DNA from: Bacteroidota bacterium
GTDB taxonomy: Bacteria; Bacteroidota; Bacteroidia; Bacteroidales; UBA4417
NCBI GenBank assembly: GCA_013376995.1
Contig: JACAAZ010000015.1
Coordinates: 1 to 47,694, forward strand
DNA length: 47,694 nt
Reading direction: 5' to 3'
Shown here: piece by piece, positions 7,260-15,248 of the stretch
How positions within the stretch are numbered: the stretch's first letter is position 1
Layout of the letters: each line of letters starts with the position of its first letter
Translations under genes and position numbers: made by a program
Notes under the pieces: generated by a model
The model's input: only the letters and a program-made list of their open reading frames with translations
Told to the model about the DNA's origin: nothing
Databases searched by the model: none

Positions 7260-8314
7260 GTAAGGTAAAAATCACCTGTTATTTATTGTTAATATTAATA
7301 GCAATAAGTTGTAATAAAGAACAATTCACAATATCAGTTAATGCAGATGATTTCTTCTTTCTGAGAAATAAAGGCGCTGATTTGCCTGTCTGGGTGAAAG
7401 GAAACACTGCATCTAAAACAATGGTTATCTATCTTCATGGAGGACCCGGTGGAGGGGCATTGGGAGAAGAGTTCCTGCTTAATAGCGAATTTGTAAGAAC
7501 AATAACAAATAAGTATGCAATGGTTTTCTTTGACCAGAGAGGATCCGGTTCATCACAAGGAAATTTTGGCAAGGACCTTATGACTGAAGAACAATTTGTT
7601 GAAGATCTGGACAAATTAATTATTCTACTTAAAAGCAAGTATGGCTCGGATATGAATATATTTCTTTATGGTGTAAGTTGGGGCGGTTACCTTGGTACGG
7701 CTTACCTTGTGACAGGAGACAATCAAAATAAGATCAAAGGTTTTATAAATGATTCCGGCAATCACAATGAACTTTCTGCTGCAAATTACGGCAAGAAAAT
7801 GCTGAAATATTATGCGCAGCAACAAATATCACTAGGTAAAAATGTTGCAGATTGGAGCAATATTCAGGATTGGTGTCAGAAAACTGATACAATAACTGAA
7901 TTAACAGAGTTTGCTCAAGCGTTTGATTATTTTGGAAAAGCTAAAAATCTGATGGGTGATAGCATTATAAGTAGTATTCACTGGGATTCACATGCTAATT
8001 TTCGAATGACGTATTTTTCACCTTATTCCTCTTCAAGTAGTTATTTTAACACTCTTTTTAACAGTTTTGTAGCTGATCATTTCAAAAGTTTAAACTTAAG
8101 CGAAAAGCTGCATACTATAGTGATTCCTGTTTTTTTGGCCAGAGGAAAGTATGATTTTAGTGTGCCTCCTGAAATAATGGATGAAGCCTATGAGAAAATA
8201 AGTTCTCCAGTTAAACAAAAGGTAACTTTTGAAAAATCAGGACATGCTGTTTGGAGTTGTGAAATGCAAAATTTCACTGAATTATTCAATGAATTCATAG
8301 AAGCTAACAATTAA
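7256..8314 (+). CDS. Lipoprotein alpha/beta hydrolase, proline iminopeptidase-like (cassette 5)
   Basis: 352 residues. The N-terminus ends in LIAISC, a lipobox with C19, so the enzyme is probably membrane-anchored on the periplasmic side. The hydrolase fold shows the HGGPGGG oxyanion loop at 61-67, FFDQRGSGSS at 91-100, the nucleophile elbow GVSWGG with S141, the acid D300 in ARGKYDFSVP and H330 in KSGHAVW. HGGPGG and DQRGSG are characteristic of the proline iminopeptidase branch (S33), but related lipases and lactonases share them. All triad residues are present. It overlaps the upstream barrel-like gene by 4 bp. Two genes coupled in one cassette is unusual; they may form a functional pair. 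Confidence 0.85.
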   Translation: MSKVKITCYLLLILIAISCNKEQFTISVNADDFFFLRNKGADLPVWVKGNTASKTMVIYLHGGPGGGALGEEFLLNSEFVRTITNKYAMVFFDQRGSGSSQGNFGKDLMTEEQFVEDLDKLIILLKSKYGSDMNIFLYGVSWGGYLGTAYLVTGDNQNKIKGFINDSGNHNELSAANYGKKMLKYYAQQQISLGKNVADWSNIQDWCQKTDTITELTEFAQAFDYFGKAKNLMGDSIISSIHWDSHANFRMTYFSPYSSSSSYFNTLFNSFVADHFKSLNLSEKLHTIVIPVFLARGKYDFSVPPEIMDEAYEKISSPVKQKVTFEKSGHAVWSCEMQNFTELFNEFIEANN

Positions 8315-8344
8315 ATTTTAGATGCTCGTTAGAAACATCATCCT

Positions 8345-8440
8345 GTTGCTGACAGCGCCTAAGTTCCGGGGCTTGCACCAACGAAATGGCCAACCACACA
8401 TACCCCGGCGCCTTGGTGCAAAATGCTGGAACCAATGAAT
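8345..8440 (+). other. Degenerate attC-like site 6, end of the array
   Basis: The 5' core GTTGCTGAC (8345-8353) partly matches the complement of the start of cassette 5 (TTAGCAA). It shares GCTRACAGCRCCTA with site 4. Inverted segments CCGGGG (8366-8371)/CCCCGG and GCACCAA (8376-8382)/TTGGTGC (8413-8419) are present but are not simply nested. No GTT core follows GGAAC at the expected place. It reads as a decayed attC where the array stops. Confidence 0.4.
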
Positions 8441-8749
8441 CAACATTTTTGATATCCTAAAAGAAGATATGTTATGTTCCAAGAATGATAGCTCTGTCTC
8501 TCCTACCGATGCTTTAATACTATAAAATTAAGCCATCAGTATTGAAATATAGATGTATTGAAATCACCTTCGCGTGAATGTATGTCAGGCATCATTCAAT
8601 ATGAAAGATGACATTCGACATTTCTAGTCTTACTTTGCATTTTATGACCCCATTCGTTGATCAATCCTATTATTCACAAAATTCTGACGGAAAGGCCTCC
8701 ATTGCTTCTAGAAAAGCTATTAATGTAAAAGAATTCGAGAAGATTAAGA
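8441..8749. other. Non-coding stretch between array and chromosomal genes
   Basis: 309 bp without a supported gene. No strong hairpin with a T-run, tRNA or repeat is visible. It marks the change from AT-rich cassette DNA to ordinary chromosomal genes, whose first member is read on the minus strand. Confidence 0.5.
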
Positions 8750-9484
8750 TTATTTGACTCCTACCGTAATAACTGATAACCCGAAAGTATTCATAATCAA
8801 TTTATCAAACAGGCGAAAGAAGAAGACCAAATTGTTGAATAAGCGGATCTGCCCTTTTGGAATAATTTTATGATGTTGGATCTTACCAGAGACGAGCCAG
8901 CCTGCAATACCTGCTGCATTAAAATACTGGCTGTGTTTGACCTGGAATTGATTTGATGTAAACACCTTTTCCAATCTTCTGCGAGTGTATCTTCGGTAGT
9001 GAAACAACTCACTGTCAAAACTATTAAAAAGCCATTGATAGGCAGGCACAAGAATGATCAAATGGCCTCCGGGTTTCAACAATTTATAACAGTTGGCAAT
9101 TGCCAGCTGTTCATCGTATATGTGCTCAACTACATTAAGCGCGAACACCGTGTCAAAAGAATTAAAGTATTTACTGAATTTCAGGTCAAAGTCTGAATCT
9201 GTCAGGTTCATCATTTCTATTCCTAATAATGGTTTGAACCCTTCGAATTTCCCACGTAATGCCTTGCAATAACTTTCACGTATATCAGACAGTAAAATCG
9301 GAATATTGTCATTCAGAAAAAACTCGGAAATGTTTCCAATTCCGCTCCCAATTTCCATCACTTTTCCCTTGCAATGAGGTTTTATGGTAGCATACATCCA
9401 TTCATTCAAATGATTTGCCAGTGCAATCGTTTGCAGTGTATTCTCCCCCTCATTATCTATATTCTTAAAAGTATATTCCGTCAT
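8750..9484 (-). CDS. Class I SAM-dependent methyltransferase
   Basis: 244 residues from the internal ATG at 9484, which overlaps the stop of the upstream glycosyltransferase as ATGA; a longer frame starting at 9541 would overlap by about 60 bp and is less likely. The SAM motif I is VMEIGSGIGNISEFF, motif II-like acidic SDIRES follows, then FDTVFALNVVEHI and KLLKPGGHLIILVP (post-motif II/III), all as in the Methyltransf_11/23 group. A HYRRYTRRRLEKVF segment is typical of methyltransferases in surface-glycan or lipid-linked loci. The pairing with a polyprenyl-phosphate-type glycosyltransferase suggests a cell-envelope substrate, which is inference. Confidence 0.88.
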   Translation of the reverse strand: MTEYTFKNIDNEGENTLQTIALANHLNEWMYATIKPHCKGKVMEIGSGIGNISEFFLNDNIPILLSDIRESYCKALRGKFEGFKPLLGIEMMNLTDSDFDLKFSKYFNSFDTVFALNVVEHIYDEQLAIANCYKLLKPGGHLIILVPAYQWLFNSFDSELFHYRRYTRRRLEKVFTSNQFQVKHSQYFNAAGIAGWLVSGKIQHHKIIPKGQIRLFNNLVFFFRLFDKLIMNTFGLSVITVGVK

Positions 9485-10248
9485 TTGCTGAATACATTGT
9501 ATTTCACAATGCAATAAATTGCTCTGAAACCATCTTTCCAACTTATTTTTTTCCCTTCCATGTATGTTCTGCCATAATAGGAAATCCCAACTTCGTAGAT
9601 GCGGATATTGGGAATCCGGCTGATTTTTGCCGTAACTTCCGGTTCAAAGCCGAACCTGTTTTCTTTCAGGTGGATACCTTTTATGATCTCTGCCCTAAAT
9701 AACTTGTAACAGGTCTCCATATCAGAGAGGTTGATATTGGTAAACATATTTGACAGGAAAGTCAGTAGCCTGTTACCTATGGTATGGAAATAGAACAAAA
9801 CCCTATGAGGTTTGTCACCCGCGAACCTGCTTCCATAAACAACATCAGCAAATCCATCAAGTATTGGTGGTAAAAGCAGGTTAATTTCCCTGGGGTCGTA
9901 TTCAAGGTCGGCATCCTGAACAATTACAAAATCGCCTGTAGCTGATTGGATGCCTGTCCTTAAAGCAGCCCCTTTCCCTTTATTAACGGGATGCTTCTGA
10001 TAATTTATGATGATATCCGGGTAATCGCGCTGGAAACGATACAGTTCGGCTTCCGTTTCATCTTTTGAATAATCATTTACCACAACCAACTCTTTCTGGA
10101 CATTTTGAATAAGCTCCACAGAACTTATCCTTTTCAAAATATTATAAATTGTGGCCTGTTCATTATAAGCCGGAATTATGACGGAAAGTTTCATCGTTTT
10201 ATTACCGGTCTCACCAGGTAGTGGCTGATTACTTTCTTTAAGATCCAT
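9481..10248 (-). CDS. Family 2 glycosyltransferase (DPM1/polyprenyl-phosphate type)
   Basis: 255 residues, or 237 if translation starts at the ATG at 10194, which gives the usual MKLSVIIPAYNE beginning; the first 18 residues are hydrophilic and dispensable. GT-A hallmarks: VVVNDYSKDET, NKGKGAALRTGI, and the DAD metal-binding motif in VQDADLEYDP. SDMETCYKLFR and the C-terminal YYGRTYMEGKKISWKDG match dolichol/undecaprenyl-phosphate mannosyl- or glucosyltransferases. No membrane helices follow, so it is a soluble, membrane-associated form. It is translationally coupled to the downstream methyltransferase. Confidence 0.88.
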   Translation of the reverse strand: MDLKESNQPLPGETGNKTMKLSVIIPAYNEQATIYNILKRISSVELIQNVQKELVVVNDYSKDETEAELYRFQRDYPDIIINYQKHPVNKGKGAALRTGIQSATGDFVIVQDADLEYDPREINLLLPPILDGFADVVYGSRFAGDKPHRVLFYFHTIGNRLLTFLSNMFTNINLSDMETCYKLFRAEIIKGIHLKENRFGFEPEVTAKISRIPNIRIYEVGISYYGRTYMEGKKISWKDGFRAIYCIVKYNVFSK

Positions 10249-10705
10249 TCGAATCAGGTTTTTGAAATAGAGATGAAAAACAATGAGCTTAAATACTCAA
10301 TGATGCAGATTCATTCGTGTGTATCGGCATTTCTCCATATACTGCTTAAAAGCAAATCTACTAACAATTCCAATCAAATTCATATTCAACTTGACAATTG
10401 GAGTATCCCCCTTTTCTTAGAAACAAGGAAGATGGGTTATATCGTGCTATTAAACAGATTCTTATGCTTGTCCCAAAACAGTATTTGCATTAATGGTTAA
10501 CTAAGTTATCGCCCTAAAATACAGGTGAAATTTCGATAATTATTCAATTTTTGCTTGTTCATCTCAGTCTATTAATCTTTTTTAACGTTCTATTAAACCT
10601 GTATCGGGCTATTTTGTTAGTAGCTTTGCACCCTCAAAACCAAAATTTTAAGTGGTATTCAACATACAATAGCTATCTTTAATTTTCTTCATCCCCTGGA
10701 TTTAT
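10249..10705. other. Divergent intergenic region before the kinase gene
   Basis: About 450 bp between the minus-strand glycosyltransferase and the plus-strand kinase. A 75-residue open frame at 10273-10500 lacks any family feature and is not called. The region carries CAAATCTA at 10353-10360 (a minus-strand TAnnTTTG match) and TAGCTTTG at 10622-10629 on the plus strand, so it plausibly contains both divergent promoters. Confidence 0.4.
10622..10629 (+). promoter_or_regulatory. Candidate -7 promoter element TAGCTTTG
   Basis: Matches the Bacteroidota -7 consensus TAnnTTTG. A CTG, one base off TTG, lies 19 bp upstream at 10600-10602. It would give a leader of about 70 nt for the kinase gene. 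Weak because the -33 element is imperfect. Confidence 0.35.
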
Positions 10706-11077
10706 ATGGAGAGATTTTCATTCAAAAGGAGACTACAGAGCTTCCCATTTGCATTTAATGGCCTTCGAATCCTGTTGAGGGAGGAGCATAATGCCAGAAT
10801 ACACCTGGTAATGGCTATTATGGCTATTTGCTTTGGCTTTCTCCTGAAAATCGGGTCTAAAGAGTGGATTGCTATAATTTTTTCCATAAGCCTTGTATTT
10901 TCCTTTGAATTGATAAATTCAGCCGTTGAGAAACTTGCAGATGTGGTTTCCCCTGAAATTCATCCGGTGATTAAAAAAGCAAAAGATCTTGCTGCAGCTG
11001 CCGTGCTTGTTTCATCAATTGCTGCACTGATCATTGGTTTACTCATTTTTATCCCAAAAGTGCTTGCACATGTTTAA
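10706..11077 (+). CDS. dgkA: Diacylglycerol/undecaprenol kinase family protein
   Basis: 123 residues, the standard length. Three helices cross the inner membrane (about 35-50, 55-75, 97-118). Family residues are present: REEHNARIH near 25-33, FELINSAVEKLADVVSPEIHPVIKKAKD at about 67-94 with the catalytic E68/N71/E75 region and D94, then AAAAVLVSS. These enzymes phosphorylate a membrane lipid alcohol using ATP; in many bacteria the true substrate is undecaprenol, so recycling of the cell-wall lipid carrier is likely. It overlaps the next gene by 8 bp. Confidence 0.9.
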   Translation: MERFSFKRRLQSFPFAFNGLRILLREEHNARIHLVMAIMAICFGFLLKIGSKEWIAIIFSISLVFSFELINSAVEKLADVVSPEIHPVIKKAKDLAAAAVLVSSIAALIIGLLIFIPKVLAHV

Positions 11078-11735
11078 TCATATTAAGGCTGCAAACAGAT
11101 ATAAAGAGACGCTATTCCTGGCTTTTCTAAGTTTCATCAGCTTTAGTTTCTCTGTATTCAGGTTGATATATACTGACTCGCACATCTTTTTATTCCTTAA
11201 CTGGAACCTGTTCCTCGCATTCATTCCATGGCTATTCAGCAGTATAATAGTTGTTTACCCCAATCTCAGGAAGCGGAAACTTGCCTTGGTTATGCTGGTA
11301 TTACTCTGGCTACTATTTTTCCCAAATGCGCCGTATATACTTACCGATCTTTTTCATTTGGGTAACAATAAATCGATGCCAATATGGTTTGACCTTGTCT
11401 TGATCCTGAGTTTTGCATGGACAGGCCTATTATTTGGAATAATGAGCCTTTGGGACATTGAAAGCCTCTTAAAGACTAGGCTGAATAAATATTTGGTGAG
11501 GGGGATATCAGTAGCCCTTTTGTTCCTGGGAGCTTATGGAATATATGTTGGCCGGTATTTGCGCTGGAACAGCTGGGATATAATAACGGAGCCCATAGAA
11601 TTGCTTTTCAATATTGGCAGAAGCTTGAAAAGCCCGATAGAACATCCCGGTGCCTGGGCAATGAGCATATTGATGGGAATCTTCCTGAATATGATCTACT
11701 GGTCATTTCACCTGATCAAAAACAGGCAGGAATAA
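11070..11735 (+). CDS. DUF1361 family membrane protein
   Basis: 221 residues from the ATG at 11070, which overlaps the kinase stop by 8 bp; a 12-residue longer start at 11034 lies deep inside the kinase and is unlikely. About seven transmembrane helices. The segment LFFPNAPYILTDLFHL is the signature of DUF1361, and YGIYVGRYLRWNSWDI is its second conserved block. Function unknown; the coupling to a lipid kinase hints at a membrane-lipid role but nothing in the sequence proves it. Confidence 0.85.
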   Translation: MFNHIKAANRYKETLFLAFLSFISFSFSVFRLIYTDSHIFLFLNWNLFLAFIPWLFSSIIVVYPNLRKRKLALVMLVLLWLLFFPNAPYILTDLFHLGNNKSMPIWFDLVLILSFAWTGLLFGIMSLWDIESLLKTRLNKYLVRGISVALLFLGAYGIYVGRYLRWNSWDIITEPIELLFNIGRSLKSPIEHPGAWAMSILMGIFLNMIYWSFHLIKNRQE

Positions 11736-11750
11736 TGGCCTCCAGGGATA

Positions 11751-12260
11751 TTATTTTTCCGATGACTGCTGATTTGTATATTGGAGGATCTCATTATTGA
11801 CGAAATCAAGCTTGATCCCTGCTTCCTGAAACATTGCTTCTGATTCTCCACCACTATGGTAGCGAAATTCGCATACTACGCGTTCAATACCACAATTGAT
11901 AATAAGCATAGCACAAGTTCGGCATGGCGTCATCCGGCAATACAGAGTAGCCCCCAGCAGTGAAATCCCTAGCCTTGCAGCCTGACAAACAGCATTTTGC
12001 TCTGCATGAACGGTTCGCATACAATGATTTGTTGTGCTGCCATCTTCATGAATTACTTGTTTGAAAAGATGACCCACTTCATCACAATGTGGTAAGCCTA
12101 TTGGTGAGCCAACATATCCGGTTACCAATATCTGCTTATTGCGCGCAATTACGCATCCGCTCCTTCCTCGGTCGCAGGTGGCACGTTTAGCAATGGTCTG
12201 GGCAACTTCCATGAAGTATTCATCCCAGGTGGGGCGGATATAGGTAGGGGAATCAGGCAT
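11751..12260 (-). CDS. dCMP deaminase (ComEB-like zinc deaminase)
   Basis: 169 residues. The cytidine/deoxycytidylate deaminase zinc site is complete: H85-A-E87 in VHAEQNA and P112-C113-R-T-C116. The N-terminal TWDEYFMEVAQTIAKRATCDR and the insertion GSPIGLPHCDEVGH are typical of dCMP deaminases. It converts dCMP to dUMP, feeding thymidylate synthesis in the cytoplasm. It converges on the DUF1361 gene with 15 bp between stops. Confidence 0.93.
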   Translation of the reverse strand: MPDSPTYIRPTWDEYFMEVAQTIAKRATCDRGRSGCVIARNKQILVTGYVGSPIGLPHCDEVGHLFKQVIHEDGSTTNHCMRTVHAEQNAVCQAARLGISLLGATLYCRMTPCRTCAMLIINCGIERVVCEFRYHSGGESEAMFQEAGIKLDFVNNEILQYTNQQSSEK

Positions 12261-12450
12261 ACCTTGATAAATTTGACTATTGCTTAGTTTTTCAGGAACT
12301 AAAAATAGCTATAAAGTTTTATGAATATTCTCTTTTAGTGAAGAAACAACTCCAGATCAGGCATATTAATGATAACTACAAGCATAATCTGATAATTGCC
12401 TTGAACATTGTTAGGATGTTTCAACTTGCTGTTCTATCTCAGGTACGATC

Positions 12451-12765
12451 ATGAAAAAAGTTGTTTTTATAACCGGGGGGCAGCAAGTAAATTTGCCATT
12501 TAAGGGCTTAGTGAAGCCTTCCGGATGGAACTGCGGGAATTCAACATCAAAGCAGTAGTTATAAATCCTGGGGATTTCAACACGTAACACCCAGAATCGC
12601 CGTAATTATTTGGCTGAATTTGAAAATGATCATTACGAACAGCAATTCAGAAAAACGCTTTCCATCATTGAGAAGGATGAAAATAACGGATGGCCACCCG
12701 ATAAGCTGGCTAAGAATATTGTGAAAATTGCAGGCAAAAAGAACCCTGCCAGCGCTATTTCATAG
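12451..12765 (+). pseudogene. Decayed short-chain dehydrogenase/reductase
   Basis: The start MKKVVFITGG matches the beginning of an NAD(P)-binding SDR, then the sequence jumps directly to SKFAI-GLSEAFRMELREFNIKAVVINPGDF, the region after the catalytic Tyr-Lys, with a stop codon inside and another after FNT. A C-terminal part continues (ENDHYEQQF, LAKNIVKIAGKKNPA) to a stop at 12763-12765. About half of the gene has been lost. Two in-frame stops plus the deletion make it a pseudogene rather than a short gene. Confidence 0.75.
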
Positions 12766-12796
12766 CCTCTTTCAGCAGAAACAGGCTGTTTTTTTT
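12764..12796 (+). terminator. Rho-independent terminator after the SDR pseudogene
   Basis: AGCCT-C-TTTC (12764-12773), loop AGCA, GAAA-C-AGGCT (12778-12787), then eight T residues at 12789-12796. It overlaps the last codon of the pseudogene and appears intact. Confidence 0.7.
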
Positions 12797-12860
12797 AAGA
12801 GGATACTGCCTCGATAATGGTTTATGAGGATATTGCCCTCACACTATGGTATTCGATAGA

Positions 12861-13514
12861 TCAAAACTTCATTTCAGGGACTTCTCCATTCCAATAAAGT
12901 TTGCCGGCAGTTGCGTTTTTGATTTCATCGGTGCTCACACCAGGAGCCCTTTCCAGCAAGCGAAATCCGATCTCAGTGATTTCGAGAACTGCAAGGTCAG
13001 TGACAATCTTCTTGACGCACTTCACTCCTGTTAGCGGCAGTGTGCATTCAGGCAATAATTTAGAACCATCCTTACTGGTATGTTGCATGGCCACTATAAT
13101 ATTTTTTGCAGATGCTACCAGGTCCATTGCTCCTCCCATACCTTTAACCATCTTGCCAGGTATTTTCCAGCTGGCGATATCCCCTTTTTCAGAAACCTCG
13201 AACGCACCAAGCACAGTAAGGTCGACATGGCCTCCACGGATCATTGCAAAGCTCAGGGATGAGTCAAAGAAGGAGGAGCCAGGTAATACCGTCACTGTCT
13301 GTTTCCCTGCATTAATCAGGTCAGGATCAGCCTCACCTTTTTGAGGAAAAGGCCCCATGCCCAATATTCCGTTCTCAGATTGTAGGATAACTTCCATTCC
13401 TTCTGGTATATAGTTGGCGACGAGCGTTGGGATACCAATTCCGAGGTTAACGTAATAACCATCATGGAGTTCCTGTGCGATGCGCTGGGCTATTTGTTCT
13501 TTGGTTAAAGGCAT
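12861..13514 (-). CDS. scoB: 3-oxoacid CoA-transferase, subunit B
   Basis: 217 residues, the normal length. The catalytic glutamate E47 lies in [10 protein letters not shown], the CoA-transferase B signature. [16 protein letters not shown] and the [14 protein letters not shown] block are standard. With subunit A it moves CoA from succinyl-CoA (or a similar donor) to acetoacetate, making acetoacetyl-CoA. It is the last gene of the minus-strand leucine-degradation unit, 38 bp after scoA, which fits acetoacetate being the end product of HMG-CoA lyase upstream. The start is [16 protein letters not shown]. Confidence 0.93.
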   Translation of the reverse strand: MPLTKEQIAQRIAQELHDGYYVNLGIGIPTLVANYIPEGMEVILQSENGILGMGPFPQKGEADPDLINAGKQTVTVLPGSSFFDSSLSFAMIRGGHVDLTVLGAFEVSEKGDIASWKIPGKMVKGMGGAMDLVASAKNIIVAMQHTSKDGSKLLPECTLPLTGVKCVKKIVTDLAVLEITEIGFRLLERAPGVSTDEIKNATAGKLYWNGEVPEMKF

Positions 13515-13552
13515 AATCTAAATTTTCAAATTTTCAAATTCACTTAATTACC

Positions 13553-14242
13553 CTACCTCTCCGTTAGCCGTTCAATTCTCTTCTCATAGCCTGAACCCTG
13601 GAAGATTCGCTGGACGAAGATCCCGGGTGTATGGATAAAATCAGGATCCAACGTACCGGCGGGAACCAGCTCCTCAACCTCTGCAATGGTTATTTTTCCT
13701 GCCATTGCCATGGACTGGTTAAAGTTATTGGCTGTATGCTTATAGATAAGGTTTCCGTGGGTATCTCCTTTCCAGGCTTTAACAATTGCAAAATCAGCTG
13801 TTAATGCCAACTCGAGCAAGTGTGGTTTGCCATCAAAATCCCTGCATTCCTTACTAAGGGCAACTTCAGTCCCGAAACCTGCCGGCACAAAGAAGGCCGG
13901 AATTCCTGCTCCACCGGCCCTGCACCTCTCTGCAAGGGTTCCCTGCGGAATCAGCTCAACCTCTAGTTCTCCGGCCAACAACTGCCGTTCAAACTCAGCA
14001 TTCTCCCCAACATAGGAAGAGATCATTTTTTTGATCTGACGATTCCGAAGAAGTAATCCAAGCCCGAAATCGTCAACTCCGGCATTATTAGAGATACATG
14101 TCAATCCTTTAACTCCAAGCTTTAACAGGGCACTAATGGAATTCTCCGGAATCCCGCACAAGCCGAAACCACCTACCATCAATGTCATGCCATCCGAAAT
14201 ACCGCTGACCGCCTCTTCAGCATCTTTTACTACCTTATTCAT
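13553..14242 (-). CDS. scoA: 3-oxoacid CoA-transferase, subunit A
   Basis: 229 residues. The subunit A signature [10 protein letters not shown] is at about 24-33, followed by [35 protein letters not shown] and [13 protein letters not shown]-like sequence ([17 protein letters not shown]). It forms the heterodimer with the subunit encoded immediately downstream. Butyrate-acetoacetate transferase would also fit by sequence, but the neighbouring HMG-CoA lyase favours acetoacetate activation. Confidence 0.93.
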   Translation of the reverse strand: MNKVVKDAEEAVSGISDGMTLMVGGFGLCGIPENSISALLKLGVKGLTCISNNAGVDDFGLGLLLRNRQIKKMISSYVGENAEFERQLLAGELEVELIPQGTLAERCRAGGAGIPAFFVPAGFGTEVALSKECRDFDGKPHLLELALTADFAIVKAWKGDTHGNLIYKHTANNFNQSMAMAGKITIAEVEELVPAGTLDPDFIHTPGIFVQRIFQGSGYEKRIERLTER

Positions 14243-14320
14243 ATATTAAGTTTTGCATATGAAAATACGACTTTTTATAATCCTGATGATCTTCTTCTAA
14301 AATTTTGGCACGAGTTCACT

Positions 14321-15163
14321 TCATTCATCCAGCCGATCATCAAAAAAATCATCAACTACTTCATTAAAGCGGTCTTTATGATCAATAAGCGTTGCATGGC
14401 TTGAATTGGGCAAAATCCAGAGATATGCTCCCGGAATGGACTGTGCAATAAAGACCGTGTGAGAAACGAGTATAATGTCGTGATCTCCACCGATCACCAA
14501 GGTTGGGCATTTAATTTGTCTGAGCTGATCCTTGGTAATATGAGGTTCAAAGAGGTCCAATCCTACCAGCTTCTTGTTATGTAATATTTCCGGGTTAGGT
14601 TCCATCTTCGATAGAGTATCGTAATAGTTCTTACCCCAAAGAAAATCCTGTCCTGAAATAGCAGAGCTGTCAGGCCATAGATTAGCCCCAGTAATAGCAA
14701 GTTTCCTAACTTTTTCAGGATGCCTGATTGCCAGCAGCAGGCCGTTGATTCCACCATCACTCCACCCAAGCACGTTACAGGAATCTATATGAAGCTCATC
14801 CAGCAATGTGCTGAAGTCATCAGCCATCATTTCAAAACTAAGCGAGTCATTCAAATCAATTGACTTTCCCTGGGCCCTGCTATCAACTGCAATTACCTGG
14901 TAATTCTTCGAAAAAAACGGGATCTGGTACATGAAACTGGAAATCGAGCCCCCATTTCCATGGATCATCAGCAAGGGTTCTCCTTCACCATATATTTCGT
15001 AATACATCCTGATCCCCCTGATATCAGCATACTTGCCAATTTCAGGGTTTCTGCCGTAATGGGTAGTATCGAAGGATGAGTACTGGGCAAAGACTGCATA
15101 TTGCAACAGTAATAATGATAAGCTAATCAGCAGCTTATGTGATCTGAATCCGCAATTTTTCAT
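14321..15163 (-). CDS. Secreted alpha/beta hydrolase
   Basis: 280 residues. A signal peptide ends near residue 26 (LLLLQYAVFAQ). The fold shows the oxyanion loop LLMIHGNGG (about 64-72), the nucleophile S135 in GWSDGG, an acid at D227 or D229 in IGGDHD and H256 in NSSHATLI. The family covers esterases, haloperoxidase-like and meta-cleavage hydrolases; the substrate cannot be read. It lies inside the leucine-degradation unit between the HMG-CoA lyase and scoA genes, yet its signal peptide places it outside the cytoplasm, so it may be a passenger rather than a pathway enzyme. Confidence 0.85.
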   Translation of the reverse strand: MKNCGFRSHKLLISLSLLLLQYAVFAQYSSFDTTHYGRNPEIGKYADIRGIRMYYEIYGEGEPLLMIHGNGGSISSFMYQIPFFSKNYQVIAVDSRAQGKSIDLNDSLSFEMMADDFSTLLDELHIDSCNVLGWSDGGINGLLLAIRHPEKVRKLAITGANLWPDSSAISGQDFLWGKNYYDTLSKMEPNPEILHNKKLVGLDLFEPHITKDQLRQIKCPTLVIGGDHDIILVSHTVFIAQSIPGAYLWILPNSSHATLIDHKDRFNEVVDDFFDDRLDE

Positions 15164-15248
15164 TTAAGTTAAAAAATTGAAAAGTAATATACTGAAACCA
15201 AAGGTACAATTCAGGACGGATATCAATGCTATCAATCAATTCCTGCTG

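Larger units (their letters stand above)
1..8440 (+). mobile_element. Integron-type gene cassette array (five cassettes, no integrase in window)
   Basis: Short plus-strand genes alternate with palindromic attC-like sites. Cassette limits, taken as the base after the first base of the right-hand core triplet, are about 141-1392, 1393-4097, 4098-5451, 5452-6559 and 6560 to about 8430; bases 1-140 are the tail of a further cassette. The first bases of each cassette are complementary to the 5' core at its own far end: TTACAGGC/GCCTGTAA (cassette 1), TTAGCCAC/GTGGCTAA (cassette 2), TTGGC/GCTAA with one G-T pair (cassette 3), TTATGCAC/GTGCATAA (cassette 4), and partly for cassette 5. This is known behaviour of integron cassettes, whose attC is split when the circle integrates. 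The region is visibly more AT-rich than the genes after 8.7 kb. Gene orientation predicts attI and the integrase to the left. No integrase or array promoter was found, so the array could also be a stranded one without integrase. Confidence 0.75.

Noticed and set aside
10273-10500. 75-codon plus-strand open frame between divergent genes
   Set aside because: No family motif, no ribosome binding site of note, Ser/Asn-rich translation, and it lies where promoters are expected.
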